Shown here: positions 11,190 to 21,656 of the stretch, one piece after another
How positions within the stretch are numbered: position 1 is the stretch's first letter
How the letters are laid out: every line of letters starts with the position of its first letter
Assembly: GCA_036346225.1 (NCBI GenBank)
Contig: JARFIW010000139.1
Span: 6,262,001-6,326,000 of the forward strand
Direction: 5' to 3'
Source of the DNA: Platerodrilus igneus
Lineage: Eukaryota > Arthropoda > Insecta > Coleoptera > Lycidae
Length of the DNA stretch: 64,000 bases
Notes under the pieces: model-generated
Databases searched by the model: none
The model's input: the letters and a program-made list of their open reading frames with translations, nothing else
Told to the model about the DNA's origin: nothing
Translations under genes and position numbers: made by a program

Positions 11190-11867
11190 TAACTTTTACA
11201 TAGGGATTGCTAATTTTTGTTTGGCTATTCATGTGCTACTGTACATATTTTTTTTTAAATTATAAGTTTCTTTTTTTGGTATATTTTGTGTTGAGTATGA
11301 ATGCGTGAGTGTAAATTTCTTTTTATTTATTTCAGGTCTGCCTTAATTTTTTTTGTTGTATGTGTAAAATCCCGCTCACTCGCCGATCGAGCCCGGTCAT
11401 ACTTCTTTCTTTCTTTCTTTTTTTTTTGGTTTTTATATAGGTTACGTCAATATACGTAACAACACAAATAAGAAATCGATATAGAATGCTAGTAGACAGT
11501 TTTATCGGTAATTGGAAAGTCCTCAAGAGATTTAATCTGTATTCAGAGCGTTATAATCATATTATCTTTCGGTTAGTCTTATCCACTGTGTTTGTCAATC
11601 ATAACTATGGCCTAAACAATATTATTCATTTCTCTTTCGATGTTAGTTTATACTAGTATTAAAGCCATTTGATGCCCAATTTGCTAACAATTGTTGTTGC
11701 AGTGATTTTTCTAAACCTTTTTAAGACCGCTCTGGTTTTATCACAAAGCATCAACTTTGCAGAATTGTCTTTGAAGCGAATAAGTTGACACTTTTTTAAG
11801 TTGACAATTTTTATTAACGTTAACAAAGGTACGGTTTATTAGGATAGATACGGTGATGCAAAGTACC

Positions 11868-12320
11868 TTAGCTAATAAAGACTCTTCTGCAGAGGTAAGT
11901 TTGGAAATCCTGCAATTCTAAAGTTCCTTGTGAAAGATTTAATATAAACTTCCTAAATACATTGAAGGGTACATCAAGTACGGTTTGCGAAATGATGTCA
12001 ACAAATCTGAAAGTTATTTTATAATCGTCGAACGAGTTTAGACCTACAATTATGATTTTGGAAGAAGATTTTGTGATGGCGTATGATTTTTCAAATAGCA
12101 ATTTGGTTCGCTCTAACTGAATTGCGGCGTTTATACATTCTTCATGCGCTGAGGTCTACTGTTTTTTCAAATCTTTAATTTGCTCCCACTCATCGTCTGT
12201 AATTTTTAGCTCCTCCTGGAAATAAACGATCTCGATGTGCTTCTCATTGTGTTCGTTTACGGCGTCACCTCTAGTAAAAACGCTTTTATACACACTACAT
12301 GAGATACTTAAGATGTTCAT
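11868..12320 (-). pseudogene. Unrecognised minus-strand ORF with one internal stop, about 150 aa
   Basis: From an ATG at 12320 the minus strand encodes about 150 codons with one in-frame stop near 12160, then 77 further codons from 12101 to a stop at 11868. Composition is even and protein-like: an acidic N-terminal part (ITDDEWEQIKDL) and a hydrophobic C-terminal part (YKITFRFVDIISQTV, FNVFRKFILNLS). I do not recognise it. It is transcribed away from the plus-strand ORF at 13669, so the 1.3 kb between them could hold divergent promoters. A single stop in an otherwise clean frame suggests recent loss or a sequence error. Confidence 0.4.
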
Positions 12321-12365
12321 TCTAGAAAAATTAATGATTAACAGCTTTTGAATTATACATGTAAA

Positions 12366-13668
12366 TATTAATTTCTTCTACGTTTACAGGTTAAAATTCG
12401 AACTAAGACTTACTCTTCTTTGTCGATAGTCCTCGCACGAAATTTTCAAAGGCGGAAAATTTTGTAGCACTATTACACTTTGAACGAGTTTACGTTATAC
12501 AAAAATAACTTCAAAATCAACTTTTGGTATAATTTTCCCTGTATTTATACACATAGAGAAAGTATAAGTATAATTTGTCCTTACACTCACCCAATTTAAA
12601 TCAAATTATAGAATGCGTATTCCCATATATTAACTAGAATTGTAGAAAAGTACCTTTTACAATTAATAGTCAGACGTCATTAACAAAACAATACAGGGCT
12701 GAGGATCATACATTTCACTAAATTTATCTAGAAAATACGTCTTATTTTGAACTACATTTAAAATAGATTATCGAATTACTTTCTAGCCCACCGTGCAGAA
12801 TTAATATATATAGTAGAAATCACGAAAGAATGAATTCACGTCACAGTTTTCTGAGTTAAAAACAGACATACCTTTAAAGGATCTATAGGAGTAAACTTAA
12901 TGCATAAGATTTAAAAGTATGTTGTTTTTTAATTCAGCAATCTATGACGTGAATTCATTCTTTCGTGATTTGTATTATATTTAACCTTTTGGTTTATTTA
13001 TTTGAATGTGGGCGGCACTAATTAAAAATTTTAACAATCCTAGATATGAATAAATATTTTTTGAGTTTTACTCTATTATGAGTTGAGTCTAAATAAAAAT
13101 GCAGAGGTGTTTTGTTATTAGGTTTTTAATTATTATAACATTATGTGGGTCTTTATTGGGGCTAATTTAAAAAGACGTGATGATTGATTTCGATTCCCCA
13201 TGAAATTCTATACTAATTTGATAGGTTACACGATTGGTTTATCTCAAAAGTCAAAGCAATACTGTTTAAAAATAGATGAAAGATAAATACCGTATGGATT
13301 GTAAAATGTTGGTCTGTAAATCAGTAAGGCGTCGTTCGATTTGAAAAAAATTCCGAAAGATTTGAGAATCTGAGGAAAACACAATAATAATTGATATCTT
13401 ACACGACGGAGTTATATTAAAAATATCGCTAAGATCAATTTTTTATGAAAAAAATTTAAAAATGGTGTTGGTGGTTAAATACAAATAGATAAAACCCACT
13501 ATAAAACAATTATAAGCGTCACTTTTCCTGTCAAGACTTGCATATAACACCGATTAACATAATAAGAAACTGCGCGCGCTTGACCGTCTGCATAAAAGAC
13601 GAGGGGGCCATGTTCCAGAGCATTAGTAGTTAAAGTACCGTCGAGTTGATCAAAATTACAAGTTTAAG
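12366..13668 (+). repeat. Conserved upstream region of the 275-aa gene family, copy 1
   Basis: Aligns along its length with 48606-49733. Shared stretches include TTAATTTCTTCTACG at the left breakpoint, AAACTAAGACTTACT-like, AGTATAAGTATAATTTGTCC, TAGTCAGACGTCAT, GGTGTTGGTGGTTAAATAC and CCACTATAAAACAATTATA. Homology of the two copies starts abruptly at this left point. A 25-base inverted pair flanks 12810-12970 (ATGAATTCACGTCA and its complement). Confidence 0.7.
13592..13625 (+). promoter_or_regulatory. TATA box and initiator-like site of the 275-aa gene family, copy 1
   Basis: ATAAAAG at 13592-13598 is followed some 28 bases later by CATTAGTAGT, and the ATG is 48 bases further at 13669. The same elements and spacing occur at 49658-49690. 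Confidence 0.6.
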
Positions 13669-14279
13669 ATGGATTTTTCTGGTGTTGACGTTACAAGTGT
13701 TGTAAGAGCACCATTCGGCGTCGACAAACTAGTAGGTAAGATTACCTATGCGCTAGGTGAATTTACATCAAAATTTCACCAGAAAAACATGTATGTTTTG
13801 GATATCCAGAGGTTCCAGTACAAGTCAAGTGGATTTTTTGTGAAAGAAATAACTGTACTGAATGTTGGAACGGACGAATGATGGTACGAAATGTTGCATA
13901 TGCCGTTAAGAAGTGAAAACTTGGATGAGGATTTCCGATGACATAACGATTTTTGTTAAAACCGCCTACACGGGTTAGACTGGGATATCCCTGCAACCAA
14001 TGAATTATCAGCTCAACGTTTAAGTTTATTTTTGCAAGAAATAGTACCTATACATGGGATCGTTTGTGTAAAAGGGTTGTTAAAAAAACAGCATCACCCG
14101 CTACCTTCCAGCTAACGAAGTTGTGAATCTTGAACAGTTTGGTATTGCAAATTTGAAGCAATTACAAAAAGATAATCAATCTAACCATTGTTTATTGCAT
14201 TCGAAAAATTTTCTGAACTGTGCCAAGCAGAACGTTTATATTTTAAAAAATACTATTTTATTTTTTATAAAGTATTTAC
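13669..14279 (+). pseudogene. Broken copy of the unrecognised 275-aa protein gene
   Basis: The first 70 codons (13669-13881) start MDFSGVDVTS and match the open homologue at 49734 through the KLVGKITYALGEF region, then the frame ends. Further downstream, around 14105-14230, another frame resumes similarity (LPANEVV versus LPAYECI, then SKNFLNC versus PEFYEKF-type context). At least one deletion and frameshift therefore separate the parts, and the 3' end is lost. Function unknown. Confidence 0.65.
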
Positions 14280-14968
14280 AAAACTGTCCTGTTAACTAAT
14301 TATTTCTACGTTAGTGAACAATGTTAATAAGCGTATAAGTGCTTTGCGTTTAACAAATTGTTAATTTAATAACAATGAAATGCATTCTCCTCGGTGATAT
14401 GCTTAGAAACTAAGAAATTGTACATTTCAAAAATATAACGTAGAAGTATTTAAAATTTAATTGTTTTATTAGTAACTGTCCTGTAGACAATAGCATGATA
14501 TAAAACATTGTTTTAAGTTTATCGAGTTTTCTTTAAAATTATATAAAAGTAAATATAGGATATCGAGAAAGAATGCAACAGGAATCATCCGCTTTTACTA
14601 TTATAATCGCAATAACAATACGTTCAATGACAAATTTGAGCATTATGAAAAGCAATTTAAAATTCATTGTCATTTTCATTTTTAAAGTACAATAAGTAGC
14701 ATGTATGTACTACTAATTATTGATATGATTATAATAGGGCATTTGGAGAAAATAGAATTATTAGAGAAACTGAGTATTAAACTAATTGACGATATGCAAA
14801 TTAGAAACGATTATGAGAAATATAACAGAAATGTTGCTAAATTGTTACTTCAGTAACGTGCATAATATATCAAGTACCAACTAGAATTTTTAGTGATTTT
14901 GTTTAAAGGTTGGTACAATTTATAATACATCATAAGCTTTATGACCACATGTTTAATTTAGGTAAAAC
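14280..14968. other. No recognised gene
   Basis: AT-rich spacer between the broken 275-aa homologue and the acidic ORF; no motif recognised. Confidence 0.4.
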
Positions 14969-15304
14969 ATGGTTAACGGAGACTACAGATATGAAACAGA
15001 AGAAACCGAAATATCTAGCGAGGAGAAATTGGAGAAAAGGAGTAATGACGAAAACGATTACGTTTTTGTTATTAATCCCGAGTTGCTGAATTATGCAATG
15101 GTTGAACAAAACAATGTCATAATTGAAAATGAGAATATTGAGGAAGTAGACAAGGTGAATAACGATGGCGATAACGAAGAAGTAGATGCAGGTGAAATGA
15201 ATATAGAAAAACACGATGAAACAATTGAATTAGAATGGAAAGAGATTATACAAATTGTGGAAGATCTCTTTAAAGTTTGTGAAGAATTTTATATAGATTT
15301 CTAA
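14969..15304 (+). CDS. Small, strongly acidic hypothetical protein, 111 aa
   Basis: An intact frame starts at ATG 14969 and ends with TAA, followed closely by AATAAA (15304-15310), a plausible poly(A) signal. About a third of residues are Asp or Glu (for example NIEEVDKVNNDGDNEEVDAG). The C-terminal end is helix-like (WKEIIQIVEDLFKVCEEF). No domain is recognised and no copy is visible at the 48.6-52.9 kb relative. It may be an element accessory gene. Chance ORF is less likely given codon-by-codon continuity and the adjacent poly(A) signal. Confidence 0.45.
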   Translation: MVNGDYRYETEETEISSEEKLEKRSNDENDYVFVINPELLNYAMVEQNNVIIENENIEEVDKVNNDGDNEEVDAGEMNIEKHDETIELEWKEIIQIVEDLFKVCEEFYIDF

Positions 15305-15962
15305 TAAAATATTACTACCTTGATTCTTTTTATTTAGAGATTTTTTTTTTGTAACCTCTTGGTTCTTCCGCTGGAGAATGCATTAGGGTCTTGAGTAAAA
15401 TTTTAATATTATTAGATAGGTTATACTACTGGAATGTTGGTTTTTCTAAGGAAACTTTTGTTGGATCATGCATAGTCAAAGAATAAAGTTTTGTAAAAGT
15501 ACTTAGATTTCGAAAAAGTTAAAAAGTTTCGGTGATGCCGAAGCTTAGCCAATAAATTTTATCTACTCAAAGTATAGCACTTTCCAGTACCTCGAGTATT
15601 AATAATCCACAAGCAATTGTGTCGATTTCTAATGTACGGCATGAAACATATTTCTTGTTTTCTTCAAAACATGTAGTCAATAAGATAATTAATATGAAGT
15701 CCATTGAATAGGAATTATACACCGCTTTCACATGTAATTTGGGTAATCCATAATCGACAAGAAATTAGTTCAGATACGAATTGTATTTCCAAAGTACCTA
15801 TTTAGTATCGAGTTAACTAAATGTAAAACCAGAGAATTGATAAAATTTTGTGTAAAGGTTTACCCTGTTTAAAATTTGAAAAGTTGCGTTTTTGAATATT
15901 CTAAGTAAAGAGTGTGGTTCTTGTTGCTAAACTTGACCTTCCCATTTATATATTAAAAATAC
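15305..15962. other. Non-coding part of Polinton-like copy 1
   Basis: No ORF. The segment near 15710-15740 (GCTTTCACATGTAATT) and 15930-15960 (GACCTTCCCATTTATATATTAAAAA) recurs at 51610-51680, tying it to copy 2. Confidence 0.55.
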
Positions 15963-17315
15963 TGTTACGTTCATTTTCGTAAATAATTGATTTGTTTAAA
16001 TGCAATAATTTTTAACTTAAATTCCTTTGGCGTTAAACACGAAAATTAATTGCGCAAATTAAAATAATCCTTTCGTGTGTTTAAAATTGTATTTCAATTA
16101 ATAATAAATATCCTATATATTTTACTTGATAAATTTTTCTGTTCATTAAAAATAAATATCCTTTCTAAGAATTCCTTAAGTATTCAATAATTAATGCTGG
16201 CGTGTTTTCCCTTTTTAAAGAATTCGGCGAAATTATTTCAATAAATTCCGGTTTTCCTGTTTTATTTCCTTAACAAGATTACTGAGAGCTTTGGTGCTTT
16301 AGCTAAACAAATTTAATATTTACTTTCTGTTCGAATAGCAACAAGAAAGCATTCGTCCTGCTTTGCTTCGTTCCGTTTTTTTTTATGCGAATTGCTGGCA
16401 CGCATTATAGCGTGGTGAGTATTTAGGGTTAATAAAACGGTACTTTTCGATTTTAATAAATTAATCTATTGTTCGTAATTATTCTAGCTTCCTGCGGGGA
16501 GACCCGTTAATCCCTTGAGCTGTCGTTTCTTCTGGTAATGGGAGGCCAAACGCGTTTTTCCTGGGCTTAAGCCTACCTACTCGCTGACGTGGACCAGCGA
16601 CTCACTCAACCTCGACGTCAGCAACTCGAGGGTGAGTTTTTTTTTGTATTCTCTCGCTACTGACTTTGGAACCAGAACATCTGGGATTTTACCGTTCAAA
16701 TATCAGGCATTTCCAAATTTAATTCTTATATACGAAAATTGAACTATTTTGGTATTTACTGCTCTTTTTTTATTGCTTTCCTTTTTGGTTATAAATAACT
16801 AAAAATATACTACTTATTAATGTAAAAACGGTTTAAAGACTTGATGGCACATTTGAAAATGTTGTTGTCCATTATGTTTGTAAATATAGATTAAGTTTAT
16901 ATTTACGATGATCTAGAGCTGTGGTGTTTAGGGCTGCGTTTGATTCTTTTTTAATAAATAATGTCAGGGGGTAATTACCTAAAAACTACAGCTCGCCATT
17001 TTCAGGAGTAATTTTTTGAATGTTTGGGGGTTTCTCATAATGTATATGTAAATTGGGGACATTGACTTTTTTTGTTGGGTTTGGCAATACTGTGTTTTGT
17101 AAATATTTTGTTTAATCATAAGTTCTTTCTTTTCCTTTGTATGTTTTGTTCTGAGTGTGAATGAGTGAGTGTATATAAATTTTCTCTCTATTTATTTCGG
17201 GTTTCTTTTTAATTTATCTATAGGTATAAAACCCCGCCCACTCACCGATTATGCCCTGTCATCCTATCTTTCTCTTTCTTGGTTTTTTTTATAGGTTACG
17301 TCAATGTACGTAACA
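15963..17315 (+). mobile_element. Intact solo LTR (family A, copy 2), 1353 bp
   Basis: It starts TGTTACG and ends CGTAACA, a perfect 7-bp terminal inverted repeat, and is flanked by the 4-bp duplication ATAC at 15959-15962 and 17316-17319. The flanks rejoin into sequence that is continuous in the related copy at about 51675-51700 (CCCATTTATATATTAAAA then ATTACATTGGAATGTTT), which confirms an insertion. Internal features: CTTCCTGCGGGGAGACC, a GGTGAGT donor-like site at 16630, and a TATAGGTTACG end. Solo LTRs arise by recombination between the two LTRs of an element. Length and ends suit a Gypsy-like family, but no internal sequence is here to prove it. Confidence 0.85.
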
Positions 17316-18049
17316 ATACATTACATTGGAATGTTTTACATTATTGTAAAAACAGAACATTACTGTTTGAAAATGGTTTTAAATATCAAACACTTATGTC
17401 TTATAAAGGGTTCATTTCTAAAATTCCAGTGGTTTTAGATTTTCGAGAAATGGATGGTTAAAGTATATGTCTTGGGTAGCGAAAAAAAAAGGTTTTAAAA
17501 ATGGAGTTAAATATAGATGAGCAAAAATTTAGACGTTTGGGGTTTTGAAAGTGTAACTTTGTAAGGGGTGGTCCTATTTAAAATCTATTTACAGATTTGG
17601 ACTCCCTAGAAAAATCTAATATTAGTTGATACCAAGCAAGATATATCTTAAAAAAAACTAAAATAATTTTTTAAATGTTCGCTAGAGGGTATGTGTGTAA
17701 AACGGTAAGGGGTGGTCGGATTTTAAATCTGTTTGTAGATTCGGATTCTGCGTAAAATTCTAGTCTAATTTGAGGTGTCGCATGTTTAAAAAAATTTATA
17801 AGAACAGTCAGAAATCGCTGATGGTAAAAAATCTTGAAATTGGGGTACCGCCTTAGAGAGTGATACTATCTATAAAATTTCTAGAAATTCAGGTAGTTGA
17901 GAAAAATCTAATATTTATTGACCCAAACAAGATATATTTATCGCGTAAGATGAAATGGCTAATCGAAAAAAACTAAATTGGTCCAGAATGTGTGTGGAAA
18001 TGTGGGAAGCTGGTGGAAATGTGGTTCCAGAACCGGTTCAAACACTACT
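17316..18049 (+). repeat. Right arm of Polinton-like copy 1
   Basis: From about 17480 it contains two diverged copies of the arm module that also builds the arms at 36370-37240, 38233-38760 and 51960-52860. The last 70 bases are GTGGAAATGTGG-type terminal sequence ending CACTACT. The frame at 17279-17461 is not recognised. Confidence 0.6.
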
Positions 18050-19146
18050 AGTTTATTAATTCTAACCAATTTAATGTATTTTCCTGTACCTGTCTATTAC
18101 ATCTCAACTAAGCTCTTTGTCGTTTTCGTTGGAGTTTACTTTTTCCTTTTACTACTGTTTTTCTGTACTCCTCAACACTCTTTACTAATATATCAAATCC
18201 TTTTTAAATGCATTTTGAATAATTGTGTAATTGCACGAGACTAATCCATTCACTAGTATTTTATTCAAACAGGTTGTGCCGCGAAAGTGTTCTTTTTGCA
18301 TACAAATACTGCCACTTGTTTAATAGTTTTAACTAGCTCAAGTTTCAATAACTATAAATAACGTTTAAAATTTATGAAAGAATGCTTGAAATTTCAAATT
18401 AGAGAATATTTAAAAATTCCAAATAATTATATTAATAAAATATATTGATTTACATACCTGTCTCGACAAAAATTTGAAACGTCCTCCTGAATATTCAATT
18501 TTGCATAAGTCTAATTACTTAAATAGTGCGAAACTACAAAAGTGTGACATTTATAAATAAAATAAATAATTGTCAAATTCTAATGTCAAACGCAGTTACT
18601 GGCAGAGTTGCCATTAGCCTATTTTAAATTATTCCTTGAATTTTTATAATGTATTGGTAGCCTAATTTTTTCGTTTTATAGTAATTTGTGCAAAGATTGT
18701 GGGAAATAATGTAATTGAATAATAATTGCTACTTACAAGTTTATAGTGACTTTAATTAGGTTTTTCTTTCTGTAATTCACACGGTTAGAATTGTTTAAAT
18801 ATGTCTCCATCGGATATGCAGACCATGGCTCGTAAAGAACAGGAGAGTGAGCGTTATAACAAAAATGGAGCTCAGCTAAAAGTTTTTATATATGTTAGAA
18901 ATTTTAATACAAATTTGCCTATTTAGATTCGTCCTTGATTAAAGTTAGAAGCCACCGAAACGACTTTTTATTGTTCTTTATAGATTTATTACCCACAAAT
19001 GTAGAGAAATCTTAAATTACTGACGATAATTTATAACAATCTTTACTAGCACTAAATTGTGAACACGATGATTAATTATATTACTTCTAAGTGCGACTAT
19101 GTAATTTACCTAGACAAGCACTTATTTATATACATATTAAACGCAT
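18050..19146. other. No recognised gene
   Basis: Only small ORFs (for example 17978-18244, which straddles the element end). Nothing is supportable on either strand. Confidence 0.4.
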
Positions 19147-19465
19147 TGTTACGAGCTACTATTAGGCAACCCTTCAAACACGCAAGCGCCGTAAGCACTG
19201 TATATTTTCCAGAGACCGAGAATTTTCTAGCAATTACTGGAGGTTGAACCATCCTTTAATTCAGGATATAAATAAGACCGATGATGAAGTACAGAGTTAG
19301 TCGATATTAGAATGTCGAATATAAATTTTATTGTGCAAAGTTAAATAGTTGAGCTTCTGGAAGTCCAAGAGTAAACATAAATTTTATATTATCTGAACGT
19401 GTCTAATGTACATGCAGCTTGTAGAATACATAAATAGACAAAAGTGTAATAAATAAATAGTTGTG
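19147..19465 (+). repeat. LTR-like dispersed repeat B, copy 1
   Basis: Begins TGTTACGAGCTACTATTAGG and is over 85% identical by eye to 25104-25425. It includes a TATAAATA (19268) and terminal AATAAATAAATAG poly(A)-like signals. Both copies diverge after AAATAGTTG. The 5' TG start, TATA and AATAAA suggest an LTR, but the 3' limit and duplications could not be fixed. Confidence 0.55.
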
Positions 19466-19686
19466 TTACTGCCGTTTGCACCGTATGCATTTAAGCAGAA
19501 GTAAACCTTAGGGATAGCTTATAGGACATTATTCGTTTGCATCGTTTAAAATCTGAACTTTAAGGCTCCTTTACCCTAAGCCTTAACCGTTGGCAGCTTA
19601 ATATCTACTTAAATTTAAGGGATGGTTAGGGCATGCGCTGTATAATCGTTTTGTACGAATGTGTTAGGTTATTTTTTTCGTGGCAT

Positions 19687-19745
19687 CCACGTTGGGCGCC
19701 AAAAATGTTACGTTACGTAATTCGTGGCAGCCACGTTGGGCGCCA
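19687..19745 (-). promoter_or_regulatory. Doublet of LTR-retrotransposon primer-binding sites, tRNA-Lys type
   Basis: CCACGTTGGGCGCCA occurs twice (19687-19701 and 19731-19745). On the minus strand this is TGGCGCCCAACGTGG, complementary to the 3' end of insect tRNA-Lys (CUU) with its CCA, a usual minus-strand primer site. ACGTAACA just upstream on the minus strand looks like an LTR end, as in family A here. The 44-bp spacing means LTR end plus primer site is tandemly duplicated. The coding part of the element is not present. Confidence 0.45.
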
Positions 19746-20930
19746 AAGTTATGCTACGTGGGCTTGTAGCCGTGCGTACCACAAAGAAAATCAAAGAAGT
19801 GACCGGGCTCAATCGGAGATTAGGGGGGGTCGTAGAAAGCAGACCCACATATAATGTATGCGGCTGGAAGGAGTTAGTAACAATACCTGCAATAGAGATA
19901 AGTTAGAATAGCAAACCTGCAATAAAAAAAAAAAGATTAGTCCTGCCAACCTGAAATAAAGAAAAAGCATAGCAGCAATGATAAGTCTAAATCATTCAGT
20001 ACTTTGTAGAATGTAAATAAAACGATTTAGATAAACTATATAATATAATCACGATAAAAGCATTATAAAAATTTTTATTACAAAGCGAGGTAATATTGGG
20101 GAGTAGCAGAAACGTTTCCTCACACACCAATTAAACATAAATCAAACAAAATGTAAAAAAATAAATAGGTAATACACAATTGATATGAGTAATTCAGTAA
20201 ATAAATAGGTAAGACACAATGGGTATGAGTAATTTAGTAGTATTGATTTTTCTTTCTGTCTTTTTTTTTGTATGTTTTAAAGTAGCATGCAAGTCTATTG
20301 TAAAAGGTATCAGAACGACAAAGATATGGTAAAGCAACAGATAGATATTTAAAGTAATAACCAGTAGGAAATAGTTTAACTTACAAAAGTCCTTCAGCAA
20401 CGCTTCCTTGCAACTGAAGTGTGGGATTCAACGATGTCCTGCACTAACGAAGCACTTCACCCTTGACTGTGAGGGTGTTGATGGAACTTATCACACGTTA
20501 CACTAATCACACCTACGTATTTCACTGGTGTTAGCAGCAGACATTATCCCGCGGCGGAACTATGTAGCCTTGATAAATTTCTTGGTAATTCTATTTCCTA
20601 AGACAATAATTTCGAAATATTCTGAAGCACTAGTTTAATTTCAACTGGGACCAAAGGTATATTATTTTCATAAACATCCCAAAAAGCAGTGAGAAATTTC
20701 AACCAATACCTTGGTAAGCCGGTAATCTGCTATATTTCACAAATAACGGAATTTGCGCAAGCAATGATCTATTTTAGATTCTTTGTTGTTAGAAAATTCA
20801 GAGACTACAGTATCACTGTATTGAAACAATCCATAGTATGCGCCACTCCGAAAATAAAAGGACCGCGAAACTAGATCGCACACCCACAGTTTTAATATCA
20901 AAAGACAAAACAACAAAAAAAGAACCATAA
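19746..20930. other. No recognised gene; probable LTR debris
   Basis: Several poly-A stretches and GC-richer patches (20400-20570) suggest retrotransposon leader or LTR remnants. No coding motif is visible. Confidence 0.35.
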
Positions 20931-20935
20931 TGGGT

Positions 20936-21290
20936 AAAGCACGTGTATCACTTAAGTACGTCCGTCAAAAGGTTCCGTAAAACACTTTTGTACAGTTAAT
21001 ATACAATTTTTATTTCACAAGAAAACAACAAAAAAATCGTGTCGTGCTCGTACATGAACAATACGAAAATTAAATCCCGCATTAATTCTCACTAGTCAAA
21101 GCAAAGAGGAAACAGTATTTTTAACGTACTTAGTATATCGCAATGAAGAACAAAACACGACTCCTATTTCACAAGACAAACAACTAAAACCACAAATTAG
21201 TAAAGTACGCGTATCACTAAAGTAAGTCCGTCAAAATGTTTCTTAAAGCATTTGTCTCACAAGAAAAACAACTAAAAACAACTAGTAGGC
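20936..21290. repeat. Short dispersed repeats upstream of the Harbinger transposase
   Basis: TAAAGCACGTGTATCACTTA with AAGTACGTCCGTCAAAA at 20936 recurs as TAAAGTACGCGTATCACTAA with AAGTAAGTCCGTCAAAA at 21201. TCACAAGAAAACAAC recurs near 21017, 21169 and 21258. Such subterminal arrays are common transposase- or Myb-protein-binding regions in DNA transposons. That role is inference. Confidence 0.5.
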
Positions 21291-21656
21291 ACGCGTAAGC
21301 AATAAAACCGTATTTTCAACGTAATTAATATATAAGAACGGAGAGCAAAACTACAACTCACTATCTGTTTATTCAATTCGTCGCTATTACCCGCTTATAG
21401 TCTCTTATCTAAACTTGTATATATCCACATAAGGAACCAAATTTATAGTTACGGCAAGACAAGGACGATGCAATCTATAATTAATACGATGCACTCGCCT
21501 AAGGAGTTAATAAATATCAAATATAAAAATATTAATTTGTAGAAATGTACTTACGAATTGAGTATAAAAGCGTAAAATGTTAAAACTATAAAAATGCCCG
21601 TTACAAATGTCAAATCTGAATCAGCTGTTGACTACAAAATCAATATATAATAAAAT

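Larger units (their letters stand above)
2032..11461 (+). mobile_element. Solo long terminal repeat (family A, copy 1) split by a Penelope-like cluster
   Basis: The left piece (2032 to about 3110) and right piece (about 11190-11461) align in order with the uninterrupted LTR at 15963-17315. The ends are TGCTACG (TGTTACG in the sister copy) and CGTAACA. They are flanked by the 4-bp duplication ACAC at 2028-2031 and 11462-11465. Shared internal landmarks are the AATAAATATCC region, a GGTGAGT donor-like site near 2690, and AGAGCTGTGG and ACCTAAAAACA near 2990-3070. On the right, the shared stretch is the GAGTGTAAATTTC to GGTTACGTCAATATACGTAAC run. The 8 kb between is foreign. No internal domain of an LTR retrotransposon accompanies it, so it is a solo LTR, plausibly Gypsy-type. 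Confidence 0.8.
11466..18049 (+). mobile_element. Polinton-like element copy 1 (left limit uncertain), interrupted by a solo LTR
   Basis: The segment 12366 to about 15960 and 17316-17400 parallels 48606-51720 in order. The right part 17480-18049 matches the arm modules of the inverted-repeat element at 36117-38997: GGTAAGGGGTGG, AAATCTGTTTG, CTGCGTAAAATTCTAG, ATAAGAACAGTCAGAAATCG. It ends in ...CACTACT at 18049, compatible with the AG...CT termini of the group. A left terminal repeat was not found, so the left limit given here is only the edge of the LTR duplication; minus-strand ORFs at 1017-1916 may once have been continuous with it. Contents are ORFs at 11868-12320, 13669-14279 and 14969-15304. 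Confidence 0.5.

Noticed and set aside
11640..11660. AGTTTA near 11648 as the left duplication partner of AGTTTA at 18050
   Set aside because: No AGTAG-type terminal repeat follows it; a 6-base match is expected by chance in AT-rich DNA.
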